This document shows, piece by piece, positions 37,144-45,636 of a stretch of 64,000 nt of DNA (the stretch's first letter is position 1; each line of letters opens with the position of its first letter). A program made the position numbers and the translations under genes. Source of the stretch: an uncultured Parabacteroides sp. (lineage in GTDB: Bacteria; Bacteroidota; Bacteroidia; Bacteroidales; Tannerellaceae); NCBI RefSeq assembly GCF_947855115.1, contig NZ_CANTZW010000006.1:62001-126000 (forward strand), read 5' to 3'. Below the pieces are notes generated by a model, which made no database searches, had not been told where the DNA came from, and saw nothing but the letters and a program-made list of their open reading frames with translations.

Positions 37144-38229
37144 TTACAATCGTATTTTAAAACGTTTCACACTTAAGAATACCAACACGACCGCCATCAA
37201 CGACAGTATCCCGACTTCCTTCAAGATCGAGACGGCGGGAAGTCCTTTGATCATCACGTCCTTCACGGCGATAATATACCATTTGGCCGGAACGATATGG
37301 GAGAACCATTGCAGGATATCCGGCATATTCTCTATCGGGAACATCATACCGCTCAACAACATGATCGGAAGCATCAAGGCGATACCGCTGATCAACATAG
37401 CCGCCTGCTGGGTATCGGCTACCGTAGAGATCAGCAAACCCAGACAGAGAGATACGATCGCATACAGGACAGACACGGAGACTAATAGCAACAGACTGCC
37501 TTTTATCGGAACGTCCAACAGAAAATAAGATAACAATAAGATCGTTGCGATATTCACCATGCTCAGTAACAGATATGGGATCGCCTTGGCCAGAATGATA
37601 TAGATGGGTTTCAACGGAGAGACCAGCAGTACTTCCATCGTTCCCATCTCCTTCTCTTTTACGATACCGATCGAGGTCATCATAGCGCATATAAGGATCA
37701 GGATCAAGCCCATTACACCGGGTACGAAATTGTAGGCTCCTTTCATCTGAGGATTGTAAAGCAAAGTCGTAACCGGAGTCACGGCCTTACTCTCAACAGC
37801 CAACTCGCCTCTTAATTGCTCGGCGATAATCGCAGAGCAATAGGCGATTAACTGCGTAGCCTCGTTCGGGTCGGTAGCATCTGCCAAGACTTGTACTTGG
37901 GCATCGGGCGTGGAGGCATATTGAGGGGGAAAGACGACTATGACATGTACCTTTCCTTGTCGAAACAAGGCTTGTGCATCCTTATAGCTATCGACAATCG
38001 TATATAACTCGAAATACTCGCTAGCTTTCAAGCGATCCGTCATCTTTAGGGTCAACTCATCCCGGCTCTGGTCGAAGATAGCGATCGGTACCCGCTTGAT
38101 CTCGGTCGTGATGGCATATCCGAACAGGATAATCAGAATGACGGGCATGAGCAAGAGGATCATTGTCGTGCGTGCGTCCCTGAAAATGTGATAGAACTCC
38201 TTTCTAACAAATGATATAAACTGTTTCAT
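37144..38229 (-). CDS. ABC-2 type transporter permease (YbhS-like)
   Basis: This is a 361-residue permease with the same architecture as its neighbour: N-terminal helix (MILLLMPVILIILFGYAI), extracytoplasmic loop and a C-terminal membrane block with GIVKEKEMGTMEVLLVSPL. It lies 3 bases after the ATPase gene and 3 before the second permease. The pair would form a heterodimeric exporter powered by the two ATPases. Confidence 0.9.
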   Translation of the reverse strand: MKQFISFVRKEFYHIFRDARTTMILLLMPVILIILFGYAITTEIKRVPIAIFDQSRDELTLKMTDRLKASEYFELYTIVDSYKDAQALFRQGKVHVIVVFPPQYASTPDAQVQVLADATDPNEATQLIAYCSAIIAEQLRGELAVESKAVTPVTTLLYNPQMKGAYNFVPGVMGLILILICAMMTSIGIVKEKEMGTMEVLLVSPLKPIYIILAKAIPYLLLSMVNIATILLLSYFLLDVPIKGSLLLLVSVSVLYAIVSLCLGLLISTVADTQQAAMLISGIALMLPIMLLSGMMFPIENMPDILQWFSHIVPAKWYIIAVKDVMIKGLPAVSILKEVGILSLMAVVLVFLSVKRFKIRL

Positions 38230-38232
38230 CGT

Positions 38233-38967
38233 TTATTCTCCTCTCGTTGCTTTTCGAGCCAAGGCGTGGAAGACTTGGTTCATGTTCGTTGTCTTAAAAT
38301 CCCGCTTCAAAGCGGAGGGACTGTCTAACGCCTCAATCTTCCCGTCTACCATGATAGAGACACGGTTACAATACTCTGCCTCATCCATATAATGAGTAGT
38401 GACGAAAACCGTGATCCCCCGGGCGGCCGCTTCATAAATCAACTCCCAAAACTGGCGGCGGGTGACAGGATCGACACCTCCGGTAGGCTCATCCAAGAAA
38501 ACGATCTTAGGCTCGTGGATGATCGCCACGGAGAAGGATAGTTTCTGCTTCCAGCCCAAGGGCAGGGAATCTACCAAGGTGTTCCGCTCCTTTTCTAAAC
38601 CGAGGATATCCAACAACTCATCTGTTTTCCGGGATAATTGTTGCTTGGACAAACCGTAGATGCCGCCGAAGAGACGAATATTCTCCCATACCTTCAGGTC
38701 TCCGTATAAAGAGAACTTCTGGCTCATGTATCCGATATTCCGTTTGATGGACTCACTTTCCCGGTAGACATCGAAACCGGCTACCCGGGCTTCGCCGGAG
38801 GTCGGGATGGATAGGCCACAGAGCATACGCATGGCGGTGGTCTTCCCCGCCCCGTTCGCCCCGAGAAAGCCGAATATCTCGCCCGGCTCTACCTCGAAAC
38901 TGATATGATCGACGGCGGTGAAAGTACCGAAACGTTTGGTCAGTTGTTTTACTTCTATCGCTTTCAT
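38233..38967 (-). CDS. ABC transporter ATPase (YbhF C-terminal-half type)
   Basis: This is a 244-residue ATPase with Walker A GANGAGKTT, Walker B IVFLDEPTGG and the unusual signature LPLGWKQKLSFS in place of LSGGQ, as in the C-terminal half of E. coli YbhF. It sits 130 bases after the other ATPase gene, with REPIN copy D between. The two genes together equal the fused YbhF. Confidence 0.92.
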   Translation of the reverse strand: MKAIEVKQLTKRFGTFTAVDHISFEVEPGEIFGFLGANGAGKTTAMRMLCGLSIPTSGEARVAGFDVYRESESIKRNIGYMSQKFSLYGDLKVWENIRLFGGIYGLSKQQLSRKTDELLDILGLEKERNTLVDSLPLGWKQKLSFSVAIIHEPKIVFLDEPTGGVDPVTRRQFWELIYEAAARGITVFVTTHYMDEAEYCNRVSIMVDGKIEALDSPSALKRDFKTTNMNQVFHALARKATRGE

Positions 38968-38990
38968 TTATTATCTAATTAAATACTACG

Positions 38991-39088
38991 GTTGTAGAGA
39001 CGGGGCGTGCCCCGTCTCATCCCCTCTAAATGGAAACTTAAAGATGCTATCAGACAGTGGGAGACGGGGCACGCCCCGTCTCTACAAC
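38991..39088. repeat. REPIN-like element, copy D
   Basis: A 98 bp copy with perfect terminal palindromes, lying inside the exporter operon between the two ATPase genes. The spacer is nearly identical to copy A (CCCCTCTAAATGGAAACTTAAAG). It does not touch either coding sequence. Confidence 0.9.
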
Positions 39089-39097
39089 TGGATTATG

Positions 39098-40003
39098 CTA
39101 TAAGGCCATGAAACAATCCTCGATACTTGGCTCGATGGGTTCGAGGCTTACGTCTTCGTAACCTTTACCTTTTAGATAATCCCTTAGCCGTCTCATGACA
39201 TCCTCTCCATCCTTTCGCAACGTGAGATGATGAGCATCACCAAAGGCGAAGCAGGAGTTCGTATCCGGGAACTCCCGTAAGTCTCCCAGCAACTTATACA
39301 TCGATATGCTCCGTACCGCATATAGCCGCCTATCGTATGAGGCACGGATACCTACCGGAGTATCGATAGATAGACATTCGCCGGAACGTACCAAAGCGAT
39401 ACGATCGCAACGGGAAGCCTCATCCATATAGGGCGTGGAGACAAGGATCGTGATGCCTTGCCGCTTCAAACGATCCAGCATATCCCAGAATTCAGAGCGG
39501 GAAACAGGATCAACCCCTGTCGTAGGTTCATCCAAGAACAAAACATCCGGACGGTGGATCAAGGCACAACTCAGGGCCAGCTTCTGTTTCATACCACCGG
39601 ACAGTTTCCCTGCCCGCCGATGTTTAAACGGCTCTATCTGGCTATAGATATCCCGTACCAGATCATAGTTCTCCTCGATCGTCGTATTGAAGACGGTAGC
39701 GAAAAAGTTCAGGTTCTCCTCTACCGTCAGGTCTTGGTAGAGGGAGAAACGACCGGGCATATATCCTACCCGCCGACGGATCTCCTTCAGGTCTTTCACC
39801 ACGTCTAAACCACAAACGGAAGCCGAACCGCTATCTGCCAGTAACAACGTAGTCAGGATACGGAACAGGGTGGTCTTCCCCGCCCCATCCGGACCGATCA
39901 ATCCGAACAATTCACCAGAGCCGATCTCCAGCGATAGGTCTCGCAGAGCCTCGACATCACCATAGCGCTTAGTGATATGATTTATATGAATCTCGTTATT
40001 CAT
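39098..40003 (-). CDS. ABC transporter ATPase (YbhF N-terminal-half type)
   Basis: This is an ATPase of about 301 residues with Walker A GPDGAGKTT (the Asp variant seen in the YbhF N-terminal half), signature KLSGGMKQKLAL and Walker B VLFLDEPTTGVD. A C-terminal extension (about 225-300) follows the ATPase core. I choose ATG 40003 (MNNEIHI), which overlaps the HlyD stop by 8 bases. ATG 40018 is the alternative, five residues longer. Confidence 0.9.
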   Translation of the reverse strand: MNNEIHINHITKRYGDVEALRDLSLEIGSGELFGLIGPDGAGKTTLFRILTTLLLADSGSASVCGLDVVKDLKEIRRRVGYMPGRFSLYQDLTVEENLNFFATVFNTTIEENYDLVRDIYSQIEPFKHRRAGKLSGGMKQKLALSCALIHRPDVLFLDEPTTGVDPVSRSEFWDMLDRLKRQGITILVSTPYMDEASRCDRIALVRSGECLSIDTPVGIRASYDRRLYAVRSISMYKLLGDLREFPDTNSCFAFGDAHHLTLRKDGEDVMRRLRDYLKGKGYEDVSLEPIEPSIEDCFMAL

Positions 40004-40886
40004 ATTTAATCTCCCCATATTGCCCGATCTTTAGATAACCATCGTTGCGGACAGCGATCTTGATGGCATATACCAGATTGGCCCGTTCATCCTTCGTCTG
40101 GATTCCTTTCGGGGTAAACTCAGATTTATCGGAGATCCACGTGATCGTACCGGGGTATTCCCGGCGATCGTTGCCATAGTCGGCGAAGACTTTGAGAGAT
40201 TGTCCTAGCTTCAGGTGGGATAACTGATCTGCTGTCACGTAGGCACGCAAATAAAGTAAATCCGTATCGGCGATCTTATAAAGCGGTTTACCCGCCGCCG
40301 TCACCTCTCCCGGTTCGGCGCATTTCACCAATACCGTACCGGTCTGGGGATTGAGGATACGGCTCTTCATCAGTTGATCATCCAATTGCATGATCTGGTA
40401 TTGCAAGCCCTCTACCTCTGCGTCGGCACCTCCCGTAGTCTTGCTTAAAGAAGAGTATTGGGCATCGAGTTGCTTCTGAAGGTATTTGATGTTATTCACG
40501 ATATCATCCAGTTGCTTTTGGTTGCCCGCTTTCGCACGTACCAAGTTCTCTTGTCGCTGTTGCTCAGTCTTAGCCGTGGCGATTTGTTGTTCCAAGACAG
40601 CGATCTGTTTACGGATATCCGGCTTGCGTATATCTACCGAACGGAGGCTGGCAGACAGTTGCATCTTCCGCAGAAAAAGCTGGGTACTATCCACGTAACC
40701 CACGATGGCTCCGGCGTTTAAGCGGTCACCCTCCTCGATATTCAGTTCCATGATCTTTCCGTTGGCTTCGGAAGATACCAAGATCTCAGTCGCCTCGAAG
40801 GTACCGGAAGCATCAAAATCATTGTCTGTATTGCCGCAAGCCGTCCATAGAAGGCCGCATAGGCTGATAAGAATCAAATGTCTCAT
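39996..40886 (-). CDS. HlyD/YbhG-like membrane-fusion lipoprotein
   Basis: This is a 296-residue adaptor with a lipoprotein signal (LLWTAC-G). It has the split lipoyl/hairpin layout: EATEILVSSEANGKIMELN and GDRLNAGAIVGYVD, then a long coiled coil (about 75-170) and PQTGTVLVKCAEPGEVTAAGKPLYKI. It joins the ABC exporter to the TolC-type channel encoded just upstream (28-base gap). Confidence 0.9.
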   Translation of the reverse strand: MRHLILISLCGLLWTACGNTDNDFDASGTFEATEILVSSEANGKIMELNIEEGDRLNAGAIVGYVDSTQLFLRKMQLSASLRSVDIRKPDIRKQIAVLEQQIATAKTEQQRQENLVRAKAGNQKQLDDIVNNIKYLQKQLDAQYSSLSKTTGGADAEVEGLQYQIMQLDDQLMKSRILNPQTGTVLVKCAEPGEVTAAGKPLYKIADTDLLYLRAYVTADQLSHLKLGQSLKVFADYGNDRREYPGTITWISDKSEFTPKGIQTKDERANLVYAIKIAVRNDGYLKIGQYGEIKYE

Positions 40887-40913
40887 AAATCAATTGTATT
40901 TATCATACTCTAT

Positions 40914-42200
40914 TTAATTCGTTGTATACATATAATTATAGATAGTCATCAAGCGTTGCACACGATGTGCCGCGGCGGTTTGCCGGGCCATGTCCTCGGC
41001 GTTGATCTCCCGGATCAGGTCCATGACGGAAATCACGCCGTTCTCCAGTTTCACCTCTGCCGCTTGCTTGATGCTTGTTCTCAGACGGATTATATCGTCA
41101 TCGGCACGCATCAGGTCTGTCATTTTCTTTATCTCCGTATTTTGCTGCAAAAGTTGCAGGCGGGTATTGAACAAAAAAGTCTCCCGTTGCACATCAATCT
41201 GGCGACGGCTTACCTCGATCTTCCTCCGGTCATTCTTCAGCGTGTACAACTTCCCCAAATTCCAAGAAAGACGGACACCGGCCACATAATAAGGCTCAAA
41301 ACTATCCTCCAGCATATTCAAACCCGGGCGACCATAACCACCTTGTATGAAAGCTCCGATACGAGGCATCAGGTTCGCCGTGACCTGTTTATTCTGCATC
41401 TCGATCCATTCGCTCTTGGCATCCAAGGCACGTAATTCCGGACGGTTGATTTGTGTGGACAACGAATACTCGGGCGACTCCGGAGTCTTCAAAATAACCT
41501 GATCCGTCAGCGGCTTATTGATAAAGACAGCCAACATCTGCCGATATGCTGTACGAGATGCCTTTAGCTCAATCTCTTTTTGGCGGGCATTCAGTAGTTC
41601 CACTTCCATACTCTCCAGATCCGACTGATTCGCCACACCATTATCCATCATTGCTTTGATACGCTCGATATTGATCTGTAGCTCCTTTTGCAGTAAAGCG
41701 TTCTGACGTATCAACTCGTCTTGTAGCAGGCAACCGAAGTAGATCTGGTTCACCCGGTCGTTCAGTGCATACAACTCACTTTCCAATTGTTCCCGGTTGG
41801 CAGTTGCCTCGGCACGGGTCAAGGCACGAGCCGAACGGGTACTACCGCCGTCCCAAATCGTCTGGTCTACCTGTGCCACGACTTGATACTGATCCTTACT
41901 CAAAGTCGGGATCTCGAAACCAGGAAGAAGCGAGGAGATCTTATCCCCATCGAAAGGCAATTTCGTTACGTCGCTCTGATAGCTTGCCTTGCCGCTTACC
42001 GAAAGCTGGGGAAGCCAAGCCTTACCGACATTGCTCAAGTTATAACGTTCTGTCTGATCGATCAGGTTCATTTGGTGAATCTGCGGATAGTTTTCCCTCG
42101 CCCACTCATAACATTGGGTAATCGTAACCGATTCTTGCCCGCTAACTTTTCCTACATATCCCAACAGGGTTATACTCAATAATAGATATACACCTTTCAT
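40914..42200 (-). CDS. TolC-family outer-membrane channel of the ABC exporter
   Basis: This is a 428-residue OEP-family channel with a signal peptide (ending KVSGQ) and the two long alpha-helical hairpin repeats (QTIWDGGSTRSARALTRAEA; ELRALDAKSEWIEMQNKQ, read in parts). It follows the TetR gene and precedes HlyD, so the operon encodes a full tripartite ABC exporter. Confidence 0.92.
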   Translation of the reverse strand: MKGVYLLLSITLLGYVGKVSGQESVTITQCYEWARENYPQIHQMNLIDQTERYNLSNVGKAWLPQLSVSGKASYQSDVTKLPFDGDKISSLLPGFEIPTLSKDQYQVVAQVDQTIWDGGSTRSARALTRAEATANREQLESELYALNDRVNQIYFGCLLQDELIRQNALLQKELQINIERIKAMMDNGVANQSDLESMEVELLNARQKEIELKASRTAYRQMLAVFINKPLTDQVILKTPESPEYSLSTQINRPELRALDAKSEWIEMQNKQVTANLMPRIGAFIQGGYGRPGLNMLEDSFEPYYVAGVRLSWNLGKLYTLKNDRRKIEVSRRQIDVQRETFLFNTRLQLLQQNTEIKKMTDLMRADDDIIRLRTSIKQAAEVKLENGVISVMDLIREINAEDMARQTAAAHRVQRLMTIYNYMYTTN

Positions 42201-42241
42201 ATATTATACTTAAAATATCTTCAATACTATTTGGCTGAGAT

Positions 42242-42270
42242 GAGATGCGGCATGCCACGTCTCTACAAGC
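42242..42270. repeat. Decayed single REP end (REPIN copy E)
   Basis: GAGATGCGGCATGCCACGTCTCTACAAG differs from the standard right end at a few positions, and the rest of the element is missing. It lies between the TetR and TolC genes, showing that the family loses copies by decay. Confidence 0.6.
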
Positions 42271-42286
42271 GGGGAAATGAATCGCA

Positions 42287-42913
42287 TTAGGTATTGGGGG
42301 TCATTATGTCGGTTATGATACCCACGATCAAATCCTTGCGTCTATCCATATATTCCTCAAACCGTCCCATATCATTATCAAGGAAGGCTACCGTCAACGG
42401 CTTGCGGATCAACAACGGGAAAACCACCAAACTCACTAAGGTCGAAACCAAATCTATGACCGGCATCTTCCGCAGAAGCCCTTTATCCATTTCTTCCTCT
42501 ATCTGATTACGAAGACGCAGGATGGGTTGTATCTTCTTCGGATCTCTCATCACGGTTTGGAACAAATGTTCCGGGTCTCTGTTTAACTCGCCTATCACGA
42601 AACTCGGGAACATCGGGTTCGCACGAACAATTCCCATATACAGATCAACGATCACCGGCATTTTCTCCAACATCGTGCTCTCCTCATCCAACACCCGATC
42701 GATATTCGGTAACAATGAAGAAAGCAATTGCCCGAATATAGCGTCGAACAAAATCTCTTTCGTCCTATAATAATAATGTAAGGCAGTCCTGCCGATACCC
42801 ACTTCTGCCGCCACATCACTCATGGTAGCCGCCTCGTATCCCTTGCGGACAAACACTCGCTTCGCCGCTTCTATGATGCGAGACTCCATCTCATTCATAT
42901 CTTTCGCTTCCAT
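42287..42913 (-). CDS. TetR/AcrR-family repressor (CecR-like)
   Basis: This is a 208-residue repressor with an N-terminal HTH (RIIEAAKRVFVRKGYEAATM, GIGRTALHYYYRTKEILFDAI, read in parts) and a variable ligand-binding C-terminal part. It heads the exporter operon and most likely represses its own promoter at the repeats 42934-42977. The role matches CecR, which controls ybhGFSR in E. coli. The start could also be ATG six residues in (MNEMES). Confidence 0.9.
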   Translation of the reverse strand: MEAKDMNEMESRIIEAAKRVFVRKGYEAATMSDVAAEVGIGRTALHYYYRTKEILFDAIFGQLLSSLLPNIDRVLDEESTMLEKMPVIVDLYMGIVRANPMFPSFVIGELNRDPEHLFQTVMRDPKKIQPILRLRNQIEEEMDKGLLRKMPVIDLVSTLVSLVVFPLLIRKPLTVAFLDNDMGRFEEYMDRRKDLIVGIITDIMTPNT

Positions 42914-42933
42914 AATTAAATGTTATTTTTTGT

Positions 42934-42977
42934 TTTGTCACCATTGTTTGTCATTATAGTTTGACATATGCGTCAAA
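42934..42977. promoter_or_regulatory. Probable TetR operator: 13 bp iterons plus inverted half-site
   Basis: TTTGTCA at 42934 and 42947 and TTTGACA at 42960 repeat with an exact 13 bp period, and the last forms the inverted repeat TTTGAC-ATATGC-GTCAAA (42960-42977). The inverted repeat overlaps the -7 box of the leftward promoter, so bound repressor would block it. Confidence 0.7.
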
Positions 42978-43004
42978 AGTAGTATAAAAAAATTACATAG
43001 CAAA
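42974..43004 (-). promoter_or_regulatory. Consensus Bacteroidetes promoter of the exporter operon
   Basis: On the minus strand, -33 TTTG (43004-43001), a 19-base spacer and -7 TACTTTTG (42981-42974) match the Bacteroidetes consensus exactly. Transcription would start near 42967, inside the iterons, about 55 bases before the TetR start codon. Confidence 0.75.
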
Positions 43005-43032
43005 TAAAACCAAAGTTTTCTTGCTATGTAAT
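42986..43032 (-). terminator. Rho-independent terminator after GH43 gene
   Basis: A perfect 12 bp stem pairs ATTACATAGCAA (42992-43003) with TTGCTATGTAAT (43021-43032). Read leftward it begins 21 bases after the GH43 stop and is followed by TTTTTTATA. Part of its stem is reused as the -33 box of the next promoter. Confidence 0.88.
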
Positions 43033-43052
43033 CCTTATTTTATTTCATTTAA

Positions 43053-44057
43053 TTATTGAATCGTACGAGCCTCAACTCCCTCGGTCGTAATCTCCACAGG
43101 ATTGATCAATCCCTCCTCGTTAAACGTCATCTTCTCAATACAAGTCTCCCGGTGGTCACGCGTATCGACACCGGCCGGACGACGATGATACACGATATAG
43201 TAATCCTCCGAATTCGGCACGTGCATGATCGAATGGTGGCCGGCTCCATTAGCGATATCAAAATTCTGCCGTAAGACCTCCCCGATACGGTTAAACGGGC
43301 CAAAAGGAGAATCGGCGATAGCGTAAGCGACCTTGTAATCCGGTCCGGTCCAGCCTCCCTCACTCCACATAAAGTAGTATTTACCATTCTTCTTGAACAT
43401 GAATGGGCCCTCCACGTAATCCTTAGGAGTTACCTCTTTATAAATCGTTCCATCCTCGAATGGCACAAGTCCGGTAAAATCTTTATTCAAGCGTACCATA
43501 TTACAATGCTTCCAACCACCATAATACATATAATACTCATCATTGTCTGTGTCGTGGAAAACAAATTGGTCGATCGGCTGCGCCCCGTTCACGATCTCGT
43601 TGATCAGCGGTTTACCCAGCAAATCCTTGTAAGGCCCTTCCGGACGATCACTCACAGCAACGCCAATACCTCCGATCTCTCCCTCATGTACGTCGTTTGC
43701 CCCGAAGAAAAGATAATACTTTCCATCCTTACAGATTACCGAAGGAGCCCACATAGCGATCTTCGCCCACTTCACCTCTGCGGTATCGATAATAGAACTA
43801 TGTTTAGTCCAATTCACCAAATCCTTGGAAGAGAAACAATCAAAAGCGGTTTGCTTCTCATACAGATCACTCCGTGTCGGATAAATCCAATAAGTATCCC
43901 CGTAAATGATTCCTTCCGGATCCGCATACCAACCCTCAAATATAGGATTACCACTCTTCGCTACCTCTTCTTTCGGAGCCTGCTTAGGCCCACCGCAAGA
44001 CATCAAGGCACCTACCATCAACACTGCGCAAAACAGACTATTCTTTCCTTTTATCAT
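43053..44057 (-). CDS. GH43-family glycoside hydrolase lipoprotein
   Basis: This is a protein of about 334 residues, a five-bladed beta-propeller hydrolase of family 43 acting on arabinose, xylose or galactose polymers. A lipoprotein signal (VGALMSC-G) leads to EGWYADPEGIIYGDTYW with the catalytic base Asp, MWAPSVI, and EGPFMFKKNGKYYFMWSEG with the acid Glu. I use ATG 44057; longer frames run back into sdaA sequence. It lies 37 bases after sdaA, perhaps by chance, as no sugar genes are near. Confidence 0.85.
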   Translation of the reverse strand: MIKGKNSLFCAVLMVGALMSCGGPKQAPKEEVAKSGNPIFEGWYADPEGIIYGDTYWIYPTRSDLYEKQTAFDCFSSKDLVNWTKHSSIIDTAEVKWAKIAMWAPSVICKDGKYYLFFGANDVHEGEIGGIGVAVSDRPEGPYKDLLGKPLINEIVNGAQPIDQFVFHDTDNDEYYMYYGGWKHCNMVRLNKDFTGLVPFEDGTIYKEVTPKDYVEGPFMFKKNGKYYFMWSEGGWTGPDYKVAYAIADSPFGPFNRIGEVLRQNFDIANGAGHHSIMHVPNSEDYYIVYHRRPAGVDTRDHRETCIEKMTFNEEGLINPVEITTEGVEARTIQ

Positions 44058-44094
44058 CAATAGTAAATTTTTGTTATTAAACCAACATTCTATC

Positions 44095-45306
44095 TCAATC
44101 ATTCGAATTCTCCATATTCTTCGCCAAACCACCCTCCGAGGTTTCCTTATAAAGACTGGGCAAATCATTACCAGTCTGACGCATCACCTCTACTACCTGA
44201 TCGAAACTTACCCGGTGCTTACCATCGGAAAAGTTCGAGAACGTATTAGCGTCAAGAGCACGAGCAGCGGCAAACGCATTTCGCTCGATACATGGGATCT
44301 GAACCAAACCACAGACAGGATCGCAAGTCAATCCCAAATGATGCTCCAACCCCATCTCGGCGGCATACTCGATCTGGGCGGGCGTACCACCAAACAATTG
44401 ACTGGCAGCTCCGGCAGCCATAGCGCAAGCTACGCCAACCTCACCCTGACAGCCCACCTCGGCTCCCGACACAGAGGCATTCGTACGCACCACATTCCCG
44501 AACAAACCCGCCGTAGCCAAAGCACGTAATATACGGGAATCACGGAACTCACGCGTCTCTTTCAAGTGGTAAAGTACCGCCGGCATTACACCACACGAAC
44601 CGCAAGTCGGGGCGGTTACGATCTTCCCCCCGCAAGCGTTCTCCTCAGACACCGCCAAGGCATAAGCATACACCATTCCCCGGCTCTTGATACTGCTACC
44701 ATATCCTTTCGCCCGGATCATATAATCGGAAGCCTTACGACGAATGCCCAAGCCTCCCGGCAAGATACCTTCCGCTTCCAGACCACGACGAACCGCATCC
44801 TGCATCACATCCCATACCTCAGCCAGATAATCCCAAATAGAAGGTCCCTCATGCTGCTCAACATACTCCCAATAAGAATGGCCGGTCTTCTCGCACCAAG
44901 CCTGTATTTCCTTGATCGTATGCATATCGTACACTTGCTCCGTTTTCAACTCATTAAAAGACTCATTCGCCAAAGTTCCCCCGCCGATACTATATATGGT
45001 CCATGTATCCAGCTCCTCGCCACTCTCATTATACGACTCGAACAACATCCCGTTCGGATGGAACGGCAAGAAAGTCTTGGGTTCCCAAGTAATGTTTGTC
45101 TTCGCTACCGGCTGTAACACCTCAAGAATAGCGGCATCCGTCATATGACCTTTTCCCGTAGCCGCCAAGCTACCATACAAGGTTACATTAAAACGCACGG
45201 CACCCCGATTACGTTCCAAGAACATTTGTGCCGCACGCATTGGCCCCATAGTATGACTACTTGAAGGACCATGCCCCATCCGATATATCTGTTTGATTGA
45301 TTCCAT
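44095..45306 (-). CDS. sdaA: L-serine dehydratase, iron-sulfur type
   Basis: This is a 403-residue single-chain enzyme with the beta and alpha domains fused, converting L-serine to pyruvate and ammonia with a [4Fe-4S] cluster. The N-terminus has GPSSSHTMGP. Cluster cysteines appear in TAPTCGSCGVMPA, LTCDPVCGLVQIPCIERNA and VGCQGEVGVA. It is upstream of the GH43 gene and downstream of the decayed acyltransferase fragment. A TACTTTTG box at 45380-45373 could be its promoter -7 element. Confidence 0.94.
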   Translation of the reverse strand: MESIKQIYRMGHGPSSSHTMGPMRAAQMFLERNRGAVRFNVTLYGSLAATGKGHMTDAAILEVLQPVAKTNITWEPKTFLPFHPNGMLFESYNESGEELDTWTIYSIGGGTLANESFNELKTEQVYDMHTIKEIQAWCEKTGHSYWEYVEQHEGPSIWDYLAEVWDVMQDAVRRGLEAEGILPGGLGIRRKASDYMIRAKGYGSSIKSRGMVYAYALAVSEENACGGKIVTAPTCGSCGVMPAVLYHLKETREFRDSRILRALATAGLFGNVVRTNASVSGAEVGCQGEVGVACAMAAGAASQLFGGTPAQIEYAAEMGLEHHLGLTCDPVCGLVQIPCIERNAFAAARALDANTFSNFSDGKHRVSFDQVVEVMRQTGNDLPSLYKETSEGGLAKNMENSND

Positions 45307-45333
45307 CTTTCTTCGATCTAAGTTTTCTTGTTT

Positions 45334-45636
45334 CTATACTTTAAGGAAAATATTATGTTTATAAAACGCATACAAAAGTACATAAATTACCGATACATTG
45401 CACATGGCTATGAGCACCGGATAATAATTTCCTACATATTGCTGGGTTCCGAAAAACAAGGATTCTCCGATACACCTAAAACTTACCACGTTAGCAAGCA
45501 TATAAGCCAGAATTGATTTCATGCCGTATACCTTCAGCCAAGGTGTATCAATCGCACGAACCAACGGATGTAACACCATCTCCAACGCCACTAAACAAAA
45601 AAGGTCGAAGCCACGGAGTATGTATCTATTATACTT
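45334..45636 (-). pseudogene. Decayed DUF5009-like acyltransferase fragment (N- and C-terminal ends fused)
   Basis: This open frame of about 100 codons has no good start. It begins YILRGFDLFCLVALEMVLHP, the first-helix motif of the DUF5009/NagX-type family (compare SLDALRGFDMLF in the intact neighbour), and then jumps to WLKVYGMKSILAYMLANVVS and a final helix ending NIFLKV, parallel to the neighbour's end (RIFLKV). About 250 residues of the middle are missing. It starts within the last codons of the intact gene, which fits a tandem paralogue that lost its core. Confidence 0.75.

Noticed and set aside
44058..44168. Longer N-terminus of the GH43 protein.
   Set aside because: It would overlap the end of sdaA and precede a clear lipoprotein signal that starts at 44057.
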